Shown: positions 11,797-22,637 of the stretch, piece by piece | How the letters are laid out: each line of letters opens with the position of its first letter | Position numbering within the stretch: position 1 is the stretch's first letter | Source of the DNA: Eleusine coracana subsp. coracana | Taxonomy: Eukaryota; Streptophyta; Magnoliopsida; Poales; Poaceae | Direction: 5' to 3' | NCBI GenBank assembly: GCA_032690845.1 | Contig: CM064434.1 | Coordinates: forward strand, 30,153,069 to 30,217,068 | Length of the DNA: 64,000 nucleotides | The notes under the pieces: model-generated | The model's input: the letters and a program-made list of their open reading frames with translations, nothing else | Told to the model about the DNA's origin: nothing | Database searches by the model: none | Program-made: the position numbers and the translations under genes

Positions 11797-13341
11797 TGTT
11801 GGCGGTTCTTAAGCCTAACAGGGAAAATTTGCAAGCGTACAGATGCCGACATAGCCTTCACCCGGGAGTATTCCAGAGTATCGATTTCCACAAGGAACGA
11901 GTAGAGTGTCACTCCTAATCTATCAAGTCCTAGCAATGAAGGGGTAGAACAAAGTGTACTCTATAGGGAGAAGAAGTCCCCGGGCCAGGTAATCTAATGT
12001 AGTGAACTCTATCCAAGTAATTTAGTGAGGATTCTATTTCCAAATATCTGCTTCGGGGCACGATAACGATCCACAGGTAAGGGTCGATAACTAACCAGAA
12101 ATACTAGTGGGCATGTTAACGCTAGACAACCCTGCTTGAGACTTCCCAAATGTGGTGGAATTCAATATTGGATGGACAGGGCTATCACCACCTGCCGCCT
12201 ACCACACAGTCCGTGGGGACGAATGCAATCCTAAGAAAGCTAAGTCTAAACACCACGTCTAAACATAGACTTTCATACCAGTTCTAGAATTGGTAAACAT
12301 ATTAAGATAATGCTGCAAAGAAATATAAAGTTATGTACGAGGATCCCGTAGAATAAAACAATAGAAATACTCACTTTTTTACTTGGGCAAAGATTCCACT
12401 ACATGTTACCCGGCCCCGAAGACGAGGGAGATTACTCATGTAGGAGCTCCATCCCCGAGGCACAAGTTGAATGAGCCAGCATCCTGAACTCCTCCTCTTA
12501 CACCTCTACTCTTCTATTTGGGTAATATTTGGAACTAGTACTTATTTCTTCAGAAATCCTTCACTCCTCCCCATGACAATGAGCTGGCATGCATTTATAG
12601 GTGAAGGAGTGTTGGTGGGCAAAAGTCGGTCCGCTGGGCAGCGGCCCATGCTGGGTGCCCCTTGGATTATGTCGATTTCCTGACCGACTTCCCTAGGATG
12701 GCTCAGATTTTACCCTAATGTCGGTTGTTCGGTCGGTGGCTACTGACTTCTTCATTTTGGGGCCGGTAGGCTTCATGGGCCTCATGGGCTGGCAACCCTG
12801 GGTGGCATACCCAGGCCGGGCGGCATGCCAGGCCGGGCGCCAGGCCGGGCTGGGTGCCGACCCCCCTCTGAGTTGCCTCATGACTTCTCTTGGTTAGGCC
12901 ACTTGTGGACCCTTTTTCCTTAGCCATATTCCATTACTTTTAGTCCGGGGGAAGAAAACAGCTTCATGGTGGGGTGTTTTGCAGGATCTGCCGGGTTGGA
13001 TTATTAGCCTCATGATGACCCTGTTTTGACCCACCGGGTGGCTGATTTCACCCTGATATGACCCTGTTGGTTGGGTTCTGATTTCTGCCATCACGACCCT
13101 GTCGGGCCCTGATTTCAGCCTGATACGACCCTGTCGGCCTGCTGTTTTACGACAGAATCGGCCGACGGGGCATTTCTTCATGTTTTTGCATATTTTTGGC
13201 TCTTTTGACCCTGCAAGCACATATCTCACCAAAACTCGTGGAACTAGTTAGTTCTATTAAGGATTAGGATTCTTTCCAAGAGTTTCATACTTTTTAAAGT
13301 TTATTTGGTAGGCTTAGAAAGAGAAATAAAGACTACCAACA
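11797..13341 (-). repeat. E2 LTR1 (3' LTR)
   Basis: TGTTGGCGG... to ...CTACCAACA on the plus strand, 1545 bp. A TATA box (minus TATAAATG) lies at 12592-12599. U3 (12600-13341) contains short GACCCTGT repeats and an open frame also kept in the other two LTRs. Confidence 0.93.
12894..13181 (-). other. U3 open reading frame, LTR1 copy
   Basis: A 95-codon basic frame from ATG 13181, open further upstream to about 13232, with the same length and stop as in LTR2 (26394-26681) and LTR3 (31519-31806). It lies upstream of the LTR TATA box, so it would appear in the 3' end of genomic RNA. It has no recognisable domain. Coding status is unproven. Confidence 0.35.
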
Positions 13342-13378
13342 CCCCCCACGCTTAGGACTTTGCTGTCCTGAGCAAAGT
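13342..13378 (-). promoter_or_regulatory. E2 3' polypurine tract with upstream stem-loop
   Basis: The minus strand reads CGTGGGGGG immediately before the LTR (13342-13350), the plus-strand primer. Just upstream is a perfect 8-bp inverted repeat (13357-13364 with 13371-13378). The same arrangement occurs next to LTR2. Confidence 0.8.
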
Positions 13379-13968
13379 AGAAATGAGGAAAAAGGGGTAG
13401 TTCCCAACATGCTTTGTATATATTAAGATTATCCATGACTCCCCATGCCCAAGGGGTTTTAAGTGGCTAAAAACCTTGTCTTCAAAAGTTGAGAAATGGA
13501 ACAACAAGGTGAAATCAAATCTTTCTATTTTCGAAGGAACTTAAATTTGGTTTGTTCTTTCAAATAAAACAGAACTCCAAATCACAAGTTATTCTTGATT
13601 GATGCTCTCAAGTCACTCAAGTTGGTATGATTCCTCTCAATGGCCAGTGGCCAAAATTTCCCTATGTGTTAAGGCTTATGTGGAGCTTAAGGCGGGGAAT
13701 ATTGAAGCCGCATACTTGTACTTCATTTATCACTAAGTCAAATAATGGATCCATGGAGAAAACAGGTTACGAGTTATGATCAAGTCATGTGCAAAATGAT
13801 GAATGAAAGATTGTGGATGCTCCTATTTAAAGTGATTTTCCTATCTCTCTTGTATGAAGGAGATCATGGGCTATTCATGACTCACATATTATTTTCTTTG
13901 TCCGCCCCCCCTTTTTTGGAATAGCCCATAGCTCTTTTTACAATGATTTTATTTTTTTGGAGAGGGAC
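13379..13968 (-). other. E2 3' non-coding region, distal part
   Basis: AT-rich sequence between the PPT stem-loop and the E5 insertion. No supported gene. Confidence 0.6.
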
Positions 13969-15522
13969 TGTCGACACTAATATCGGTAGTAGATCATAGG
14001 GCTACCCATGATCCTTGTGTATCGGTAAAGGTATGCGCGAAACCGTGAGTCGATGGACACACAAGACGCAAGGTTTAGACAGGTTCGGGCCTTCCAAAGG
14101 ATAACAACCCTACATCCCCGACATGACATGGACTATATGGGCTTCACGCATACAACGCACGTCCATGGAAAAGAAAATATACAACATGAGAATCTACTAC
14201 TCACATTGATTAGCAATCAAAAATAAAATAATGAGGAAATAATAGAAAAGGAAAAAGCCTTCCCTGGCGATAGACATTGAAGATTGATCACGTGCAGTAG
14301 TGCATAACGGCTGCCATTAGATGCATGCTGATTCTCCAAGCTCGTTGGGAAACCAGGATTAATTCTTGTCCATCTTAGGTCAGCCAATTGATTTTGATCG
14401 AGTCGCCAAACTATCGAGTTTGTAGCCGCCAATTCATCAGCTGACAGCGATGAAAACCACCGAACTTTATTACCCAGTACAGCGACGTGAACCACCGATT
14501 AAGAAAAAATCTTCCCTCGTGTACGATGCGATCGTCATGGCAACGATTATTATACAGCGGCATCACATGGCAGGGCAACATTGCAATGCATGCACAACTA
14601 GCCAGGCATCGTGTCTCCGTCGAGTTTAATTTATCCATGCAAGACAAAAAGAGTCCAAAAGCACTACGTGATTAGTATTCCATTCATACTATTGGTTAGC
14701 ATATAATATATGAGGACCAAAACGAAAAGAATTAAAAAGAAAGAAACTTCCTTGTACAGAACGTACGGAGACCCACCGGCCGAGTGGATGAAAAACACCA
14801 TAAATATACATGCCAAAAAGGATATCGCCAGTTGCGTATGGCTTTATCATATACTCCTCGGACTGCTTGTGTACAGGCTGCCGAGACGGCGACATAATAG
14901 CGATGCTGCCTTGATGCTGTTCGTCCTCAGGATACGATGGACTGTTGATTGATCGGCGACTCCTTGATCATCTTGGAAGATGAATTTGCCAACTTCAAAA
15001 CATGACCAGCTGGCAGCCCACCGCACCACACGCGCACATGCCTGGGCAATAGAAGCAAAATATCATTAGTATTCTTCACTAATTATCTTGATTAACAAAT
15101 AAGGAATAAAATAATACAGAATAAGGCGCATGATCATACTAATCAGATTGATTATAGCATATAACATAGTATATCTATAGAAAAGGCGGAATAAAATAAG
15201 TAAGAAAAAAATTCTTCCCTGTCCAGTGTATGTACGACTCGGTTTAGATTTTTGGACTCGGCGAAACGGCCTCGACGACGATTGAGATTGACTCGCCGAC
15301 ATCATGTATCGATCACCATGGCCAGCAATTATGCACGATCCAGCGGTATTGTAATGCATGCACTCTAGCATGCATGTGTCCTTGTAGTGACGATCTTCAA
15401 GTCAGGAACAACTCCACGCAGAACCGCTTTCATCTCTGAAGTAGTAGTCGCAGATCGCCGCACGACAAAGTTGAAACTTGACAAAGAAAGCCATCGATCT
15501 TGATGAACCGATCTCAGTGCTG

Positions 15523-15540
15523 CCCCTTCCTGGCGCACCA
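15523..15540 (-). other. E5 primer-binding site
   Basis: The minus strand reads TGGTGCGCCAGGAAGGGG, close to a PBS form seen in grass Ty3 elements, two bases from the LTR edge at 15543. The tRNA identity is not certain. Confidence 0.7.
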
Positions 15541-15542
15541 AC

Positions 15543-15976
15543 TATCGATATTAATATTGGCAGTGGATCATAGTGCTACCCATGATCCTTGTGTATCGGT
15601 AAAGGCATGCGCGAAACTGAGAGTCGATAGACACACAAGACGCAAGGTTTAGACAGGTTCAGGACTACCGAAGGATAATAACCCTACGTCCTGTGTTCTG
15701 TGATGTATTATACGGGATGATCTGGTTGTCTATGAGAGAGCCCCTGCCCCTCCTTATATATCCGGGGGCAGGGTTACATGTCAAGTGTCCTAGTTGGTTA
15801 CAACATGATTTCCAACTAGGATTCTATCTCTATCTTTCTATCTCTAGTATTGACTTGTCGTCTACTCCAAGTAATAATCCAAGTAGTTATCTTCATGGGC
15901 TTTATCTTTATTGGACCTCAGCCCACTCGGCAATATATCCGAGTGGTGAGGCATCCCCTGGTATATATATCTCACA
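15543..15976 (-). repeat. E5 5' LTR
   Basis: 434 bp. A TATATAAGG box lies on the minus strand near 15752-15761. It matches 13969-14118 over its low-coordinate end. Confidence 0.8.
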
Positions 15977-15981
15977 GGGAC

Positions 15982-16886
15982 CATCATATGTGGTGGAGCA
16001 TGTAATGAATGCTTATGGGGATAGTATAGAAGTTTTGAAATATGGGGTGGTATGAGTGTGCACACGGACTTGACCAAGAACACATAACAAGTGTCTCGCA
16101 AGGGTCACAATATTTGACGAAGTTCAATGAAGACAAAAGTAGCGAAAGTAATAGGTTTTCATTAAAAGCATCATCTGGCTGTGGTAGGAATATAATCATG
16201 ATTGAGAATATTGTGAGTCTGGAGTTCTTATTTGTAAGAAAAGGAAAAGAAAGAATTATCACTTGGTCTTTAGAATGATTAATTTCTCCATTGTTATATC
16301 TCATTTATCAACAGTTTAGACAAGGTTTTTCCTATGCGGTGAGTGTTTCCCATGGGCAATGAGAGAATGCAAGGAGTTACCTTTATACAACAAGCATGAT
16401 TGGTAGAAATAAATTCATAATACCAAGTTAAACATTTTTAGTATTAATAGCGGTTCCGGTTAATATTAGAATAGCCAGCTATGCCCATACCTCTCGAAGT
16501 GATAGGGTGACCTGGGTTGTAGCGAGTCATGCCGCTCGGCGGGGTATGCCGCCCGGCGGGCTTGGCCGCCCGGCGGGTCACGCCGCCCGGCGGGATTTGC
16601 TTTACCGTGGGGCGCGCTAGTGTGTCATTCGTCGAGATTTTGACCGTTTTCCTGGCTTGTCATGAGACTCGATCGTTTTGTGAGATACAAAGTCCGATCT
16701 AGGTGTTGCAACATAGATCGGAAAAATATGTTGAAGTAAACACACAAACAATCTTTAAATTTTATTCATAGTGTCCTGGCGCACTACATCATTGGAATAA
16801 TGAAATAAATGAATTGAACTAATGAATAATTAAAAGGAATAAAATGAAGGAAATAAAGCTAAGCACCAAAGGAAATAAAAAGGACT
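15982..16886 (-). other. E2 3' non-coding region with GC-rich direct repeats
   Basis: Resumes E2 after E5. At about 16528-16603 four to five copies of a GCCGCCCGGCGGG-like unit follow each other. The same unit recurs in the accessory frame (17570-17715), near 18080-18195, in the LTRs and in the non-coding unit. Otherwise no supported gene. Confidence 0.6.
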
Positions 16887-17363
16887 CTATGGGCGAGGGA
16901 GATAGTAAGCGTCCGGATGCACGGCCGCCGTAGCTACGCGCTTAATCTTAGATCCTAGACCCTTGCATAGCCATTCCACGTCATCTTCAAGCACCTCTCG
17001 CCTTAGGTGCTCTTCCCCCATCCGATCCTCAATCTTGTCCACCTGCTGCCGAAGCCCCTTCACCGCCTTCCATAGAGCGCGTGTCACATCATCACTTGGA
17101 TCACTAAATTCCATTCCACCAGGCGGTCCACGGATCGGTGGAGGAGAGGAGCGGTGCCTAGGCCTAAGGGGCGTGGAGTCAGTGGACTCAGCGATCGTCC
17201 CCGGCAGAACTTTCTGGTACAGCACCTTCCCGTAGCCGGTGGCCGTTTTATGGCCATGAACGACATAGGGAGGGGGGCTACCATTTTCAGAGGTTTCCTC
17301 CGAGCTAGACACCACTTGCTTGCCGATCTATTCATAGCGGACTAAGGCCATCCCTTCCTCCAT
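16887..17363 (-). pseudogene. E2 accessory ORF b (coiled-coil), one stop
   Basis: Sense frame downstream of pol, from ATG 17363 with one early in-frame TAG, then 142 open residues. It has a Ser/Glu-rich start, a proline-rich middle and a charged helical end (LRQQVDKIEDRMGEEHLRRE) likely to form a coiled coil. Its position between integrase and PPT is where Athila/Tat elements may carry extra or env-like frames, but I see no signal peptide or membrane segment. Function unknown. Confidence 0.5.
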
Positions 17364-17926
17364 CACAATGGCGGCTCAGTGTGTGACTCTCGTACCGATC
17401 GCAGGGGTCGGCGTAGGGAGGTTTGGAGAGCTAGGTCCGGCACCGGCGTTCTTTCGGGGCGTGAGCTGGCCCGTGGTTGCGAGGGTTGGGGTTGCAGGGC
17501 GAAATTGCTTCCACTTCCTGATGGCGCACAAGGGGGAGAGTCCCCAGGGTGCATTACCTCTAGTTCGCCTAGCGGGCGACGCCGGTCGGCGGGAGCTGCC
17601 GCCCGGCCTGGCGGGTGATGCCTGCCCGGTGGGATCCGTTGCCAGCTCGTGGGGGTGTTGCCGCCGGGCAAGGGCCACCGCCCAGCGGGCCATGCCGCCC
17701 GGCGGGACTCGCCGCTCGGTGGCATGGAAGACGTCCCGATCGGCCGGATGTTGGCCAAAGGCTTGGGAGGCTCGTCATCGGAGATTCCTTCGAGGATCAG
17801 ACGACGGGCAAGGCGATCACTAGGAGGAGCCATGATCTTCCAGCTGGACTTGGCTTGAGGAGCCCTAGGGGTGGCTGAGAACTCTCTGTTTTTGTTCATT
17901 TCAGGGGATTCAGCCATGGGTTTCAT
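17363..17926 (-). CDS. E2 accessory ORF a, Pro/Arg-rich, unknown
   Basis: 187-codon frame in the sense direction just upstream of accessory ORF b. The start MKPMAESPEM is followed by a basic segment (SDRLARRLILEGISDDEPPK), then by translations of the GC-rich repeat family, rich in Pro, Arg and Gly. The first third looks protein-like; the rest is open in several frames and may be open only because it is GC-rich. A frameshift near its end could join it to ORF b. No known family recognised. Confidence 0.4.
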   Translation of the reverse strand: MKPMAESPEMNKNREFSATPRAPQAKSSWKIMAPPSDRLARRLILEGISDDEPPKPLANIRPIGTSSMPPSGESRRAAWPAGRWPLPGGNTPTSWQRIPPGRHHPPGRAAAPADRRRPLGELEVMHPGDSPPCAPSGSGSNFALQPQPSQPRASSRPERTPVPDLALQTSLRRPLRSVRESHTEPPL

Positions 17927-18277
17927 TGGCTATGAAGGGATCAAGGCATTGAGGTCTTTTTAAAGAGGAAGAACATTGAAACCTATGGGACGAATAGGGT
18001 TTGAGCCGGCGGAGACCTCTCCGTGTTTGGCGTGAAGGCGGGGTGCAAATTCAAAAGTTTGGTGCCGCCACCCGGTGCGTGCCACCGCTCGGCAGGGTTG
18101 GCCACCCGGCGGGGTTTCAAAACCCTATATGGTTGCCTGGGCCTCAGAGGCCGGGGTGGCAGGCCAGGCCGCCCGGCGCACTATGCTGCCCGACGTTTTT
18201 TTTTTTGAATTTGTGATGGGAGAAAAGATAAAACCCAATTAAGGTCAGGGTTAGACCATAGATGCAAATAGTTTTGC

Positions 18278-19350
18278 TTAAGTAGGACTGAATTCGAGGA
18301 CATCTATTTCCTCGAACTCTGATTTCCTTGGCTCAAAAAAGATTTTGAGCCTATGGCCGTTTACTTTAGAAATATTTCTGTCGTCACTTTGCAAAGTGAT
18401 GGACCCATGGGAGGAGGCATTTAGCACAGTGAATGGGCCTTCCCATTTACTCCTAAGTTTACCATGACCAAAAAGTTTAACACAGGAGTTAAAAAGTAGT
18501 ACCTTATCTCCCTCTCTGAATTCCTTTTGGCGAATCCATTTATCATGCCACCTTTCGCTTCTTTCTTTCTATAACTTGGAGCTGTGGTAGGCTTTCTCTC
18601 TCCATTCATCTAATTCTGCCAGCTAGATTTGCCTCTTAACCCCTGCTGCGGTTAGGTCCATATTCTATTTTCTTATGGCCCAGTGTGCTTTGAACTCCAT
18701 TTCCACCGGTAGGTGACATGTTTTACCATAAACCAATTGATATGGTGTCATCCCTATGGGGGTTTTGTAGGCTGTCCGATAGGCCCAGAGTGCTTCATGG
18801 AGTTTGGGTGCCCAGGCCTTTCCCATTTCATTTACTGTCTTCTGTAAGATATTCTTAATCTGCTTGTTGGAGGTTTCCACTTGGCCACTAGTTTGAGGAT
18901 GGTATGGTGTGGCAACTCTGTGATCCATCCCCAGTTTGCTCAGAGCTTTTCTGAAGGTGCGGTCAATGAAGTGGGAGCCTCCATCACTTATCATTACTCG
19001 TGGTACCCCGTACCATGGGAAAATGATCTCATTAAACATCTTGGTAGCATGCTTTGAGTCTGCTGCCCTACATGGCATTGCTTCTACCCACTTCGAGATG
19101 TAATCCACAACTACTAAGATATACTCGAATCCTTCAGAGTTTAGGAAGGGTCCCACATAGTCAATTCCCCAAACATCAAAAATATCAACTTGCAGATTGT
19201 TGGTGAGAGGCATAGCATCTCTTGAGTTGATATTTCCATGTTTTTGGCATCTGGGACATCGCCGCACAAAATCTTTTGCATCTTGGTACATGGTAGGCCA
19301 GAAAAATCCACTTTGCCATACCTTAGCATTTGTACGGAATGCTCCATAGT
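18278..19350 (-). pseudogene. E2 integrase, 3' part of pol, broken
   Basis: Athila/Tat-type integrase. Starting at the E3 insertion: YGAFRTNAKVWQSGF, zinc-binding half with CPRCQK, catalytic core with Asp in WGIDYVGP, Asp in ISDGGSHF and Glu in QVETSNKQ, all three present, then TPYQLVYGKTCHLP and a C-terminal GPF module (GKLRSKWEGPF), ending at TAA 18278-18280. Three in-frame TAG codons occur between 18545 and 18665. At least two sit where relatives have Trp and Gln. The part upstream of YGAF, including the first zinc ligands, is missing because of the E3-linked deletion. Confidence 0.9.
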
Positions 19351-20113
19351 TGATGTAAATATGGCCCGATCTTCTGAGAGGTAAGTGGATAAACTCGAAT
19401 TTAGAGAACTTGGCGTCGACGACCCGGCGTGAATCAGTCACGATCCAACCCCGCAACCGTTACAGCAAGCACAACTTGATTGTTCCTGCAAGCGAAATCG
19501 AGAACACAAGCAAGAGAGGATAAACACGCAATCTGAAATTACAAATATAGATGAAGCAAATCACAAGAAAAGGTTTAAGCTCTGAACACAAAAGAACTAA
19601 TCGCCACAGTGGTGTAGAACAAGAACAGGGGCCCTGGATTACTGTAAAAGGACTTATCGCCATAGTTACAATAATTCGATTAAGTTTCTCTCTAGAAAAC
19701 TGAACTAAACAAAATCCAAAACTAAAAGACGGCGGCTACTGAGTTTATGTAGGAAACAAAGACGTCCTAGGGTTGGGGGCGACCAGGGGGGGCGCCCACA
19801 ACATGGGCTTAAGGCCCGACACGATACAATGCCAAGTTGGCCCAAAATAGGTAGCACAACACATTGTCCTGGTCACATATTATGACTCACGACCCTTCTA
19901 GAGCTAGGACCAGAACCAAAACGACGACGTCATCATCCCCTTTCCAACGCATCAAAGAACACCTCGTTTGAACGTCGGATGTGGGAGATATCATCAAAAC
20001 CGTGAAGGGGTGTCCGCTGAATCCGAGACGAACGTGGCGACCGAGTTGGTGACGACTTGTAACTTGGGGAAGGCCATGATATGCATGTATGCAGCACGGT
20101 GATGTCCTTATCA
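19351..20113 (-). repeat. E3 3' LTR
   Basis: The plus strand starts TGATGTAAATATGG and ends CCTTATCA. The first 60 bases align with the E4 LTR start (CGATCTTCTGA shared). The candidate 5-bp flank is ATAGT (19346-19350); its partner is lost. Confidence 0.8.
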
Positions 20114-22071
20114 TCCTCCCCTTCTTGAATTGGAGTCACCCTTGACTCCATCTCAGCATCAATCTCCTGCAAAAGGTTAGTACTAGCAGAATGCAAAGTA
20201 CAAGATACATGATCATCGATAGAAGATATATCATAACAAAGCATAGTATAGCAAGGTGCATCATGATTATCACAAAGATCAGTAATAGTAGATGTCATAG
20301 CAAGAAAAGCACCTCCTTTTAACTGAATAGCCTTATGTTTAACATCAGAAAGTTGTTTGTTATCATGTTTATTCTCAGTATTTTCAGCAAGCAGTTTAAA
20401 ATGATTTTTAATATCAGCAGGCAATAACAGACGCAAAGTAATATTCCTGTCCTTATGCACGAATGTATATGTATTTGTTCTACCATGGTGGGCAGCATCC
20501 GTATCATATTTCTATGGACGGCCTAATAAAAGCGAACATGCTTGCATAGGTACAATATGAAAATCAGCAAAGTCTTGATAAGAACCTACTGAAAAGTGTA
20601 TGCGTGCTGATCGAGTTACCTGTGTCGTACCACTATTGTTGAACCATTTGATGTGGTAGGGCTGATGTAGTGGATGCGTGGTCAAGCCAAGTTTGCTTAC
20701 CAAATCAGAACTTACCAAGTTGTTACAGCTCCCAGTATCAATGATGGTGAGAGCACGGTGGTCCGCAACAATGAGGTACATGTAGAATAAATTGTTGCGT
20801 TGTTGTTCTTCCTCTTGTCCCACCCGAGTGGTCAACACACGCTGTACAATGAGGCTAGGAAAGCCCACAGTGGCAGCAATAGAATCAATGGCGGTAGTTT
20901 CCTGCTCCTCCGTCGAATCTGTAACAAGGTTAGGCATACAAGCAAATTCATCTTCAACATCACTAGAACTTTCATACCCATCAGCGGTAGCGATGAAAGC
21001 ACGACGACTAGGGCAATCCTTCATGACATGTCCCATGCCCTTGCAGCGGTGGCAAATAATGGTGGTGGAGGAGCCACTCCTAGTACCAGAAGTAGTAACC
21101 TTCTTCTGGTGTTGGTGCTGCACACTAGACGATTGCGCTGTAGAAGTAGGCGCAAGTGGAAAAGTTGTTGTTGGTGTCTTAGCAACATGACTCTTCAAGT
21201 TCTCTACTCCAGTGTGTTGCTGGAGATATTGCTCAGTGTTGGACCTGCAAGATTGTTGTGGAAGGCATCCCTGTACTTCTCATTTAGCCTTAAGAGCAAT
21301 ATGATACAATTGGCTGAACCTATTCCACTCTTTGTAGTCAACAATATTCTGGATATCACGGTTCAAACCACCAAAAAATCTAGCACTAGTTTCAACATCA
21401 TCTTCATGTATATCACAACGTGTTAAACCAATAAGCAATTCCTGATAATATTCCTCTACTGTTTTACTACCTTGTGTTAAAGATAAACGTAAATCACGTT
21501 GGTAATAAGGAGGAACAAAACGAGATTTCATGCGTTGTTTCAAAATAGGCCAAGTGGCAGGTATAGTAGCATTAGTATTGCAAAGATCATTCCACCAAAA
21601 GAGAGCAAAACCTGTAAACTCACTAGTAGCAAGTCTAACTCTATGCTCAATAGGAACTAAATGAGAATTAAATTTCTGTTCAACAGCAAGTTCCCAATCT
21701 AAGTATGCTTCAGGATCAGCACTACCAGCAAAAGGTGGTATGTTAAATTTGGGCTTAACAAAAGTATCAGTATTACCACGATTGTTATTACCTCCCATAC
21801 CGTGTTGATTACGGTGAAGACGGTCTGCATCACGGTCAAAATCATCATCATCAGCAGCTCGTTGAGGTGGAGGTCATCGTTCAACATCCTCAATGCGGTG
21901 GCCAACAGTGTTGATGTGACCCATCAACTCGGCAAACTTTGTTTTCATGAATGTACGCTGGTCCGCAAGAAGCTTCGTGAGCTTGGCCTTAGAGACGCAA
22001 TCATTGAAGTCTGTAGGGGACTCCAACTCTCCAGGTGTCCCTTTCCCTTTCTCTAACATGGTTAAAAGCAA
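19933..22071 (-). pseudogene. E3 gag-protease with fused pol C-terminus
   Basis: One reading frame of 713 codons with three nonsense codons (at 21874, 21280 and 20512) and no frameshift. Order: N-terminal helical domain, capsid (PEAYLDWELAVEQKF), CCHC zinc knuckle CHRCKGMGHVMKDC near 21045, protease IIDTGSCNNLVSS near 20715, protease end LLGRP. Then a linker joins directly, near 20165, to the tail normally found after integrase (ESRVTPIQEGEDD), which runs over the PPT into the LTR. RT through integrase, roughly 2.5 kb judged from E4, are missing and the frame is kept. The TAG at 20512 replaces the Trp expected after GRP. Confidence 0.87.
20114..20127 (-). other. E3 polypurine tract
   Basis: The minus strand reads CAAGAAGGGGAGGA directly before the LTR, inside the coding frame. 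Confidence 0.8.
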
Positions 22072-22637
22072 AAGACAACACTAAACAAAAAGATTAGCCC
22101 TATCAACTAGCAGGTAGCAGAGGGTGTAGAAAGTGGAAAACAATATCAGAAGCAGCAATGTATCACAACCTTGCAAGTGTTCTTACCAAAGCCAAACAGG
22201 TCGACACAATCTGTAGTTGAGCTTGGGTGTAACAGTTGCAAGGAAGAAACCTGTGCTGTAATATGTATAGCTTGGAAGGCTAATATGTATGTCAATGGAA
22301 CATAATTTAATAACAGATAGTAGCACTGAATAAATGTCCAAAGCAGTGTCCTAATTGCTGGCAAAAGAATCGAGTTCAAAAACAGTTGTGACAGCAAGAA
22401 CAATGGCAAAGGCAGCAAGGAACAAAACAAACTTCACAGACTTCGAATTTTCAGGGCGGGGGGTGCAAATCAAAATCTTGATTTTTTTGTATGATTTTTC
22501 CACTATTTTTCTGTGATAGAGGAACACAAAGGAAGGATCCACAAGAAGTTTCAACTCAAACAGAGGGAAAACAAAGGGTAGGAAAAATCTCAAAGTTTCA
22601 CCAAAAGCGCTATTTTTGACTTCACAATTTTTTTGAA
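22072..22637 (-). other. E3 leader remnant
   Basis: Non-coding, with T-rich and A-rich runs similar in wording to the E4 leader (56756-57926). It ends at the deletion junction with the E2 pol near 22637. Confidence 0.6.

Larger units (their letters stand above)
13969..15976 (-). mobile_element. E5: small non-autonomous LTR retrotransposon
   Basis: 2.0 kb insertion with perfect TSD GGGAC (13964-13968 and 15977-15981). The right LTR, which is 5' on the minus strand, spans 15543-15976. The left copy is recognisable only over about 13969-14118, so most of the 3' LTR is lost. A primer-binding site lies directly left of the 5' LTR. The interior has no coding capacity but repeats A-rich blocks followed by TTCCCT-type words near 14249, 14506, 14749 and 15215. 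The LTR wording (CACAAGACGCAAGGTTTAGA) is common in grass LTRs. Confidence 0.85.
19351..22637 (-). mobile_element. E3: CRM-like Ty3 element, gag-protease only, 5' LTR lost
   Basis: Nested in the E2 integrase. The 3' LTR (19351-20113) and PPT are present. Gag and protease are in one frame. RT, RNase H and integrase are absent. The leader (22072-22637) stops abruptly against the E2 reverse transcriptase, and neither the 5' LTR nor the E2 RNase H is present. So a later deletion removed both at this boundary. It is related to E4 in LTR ends (TGATG...CATCA type), protein sequence and leader. The CRM clade call rests on E4 RT motifs and is tentative. Confidence 0.85.

Noticed and set aside
15066..15371. 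Minus-strand frame with hydrophobic end
   Set aside because: Within E5 non-coding interior; low complexity, no homology recognised.
17368..17878. Plus-strand GC-rich frames
   Set aside because: They are antisense to the E2 accessory frame and open only because the GC repeat lacks stops.
20792..21426. Plus-strand frames opposite E3
   Set aside because: Antisense shadows of the gag-protease frame.
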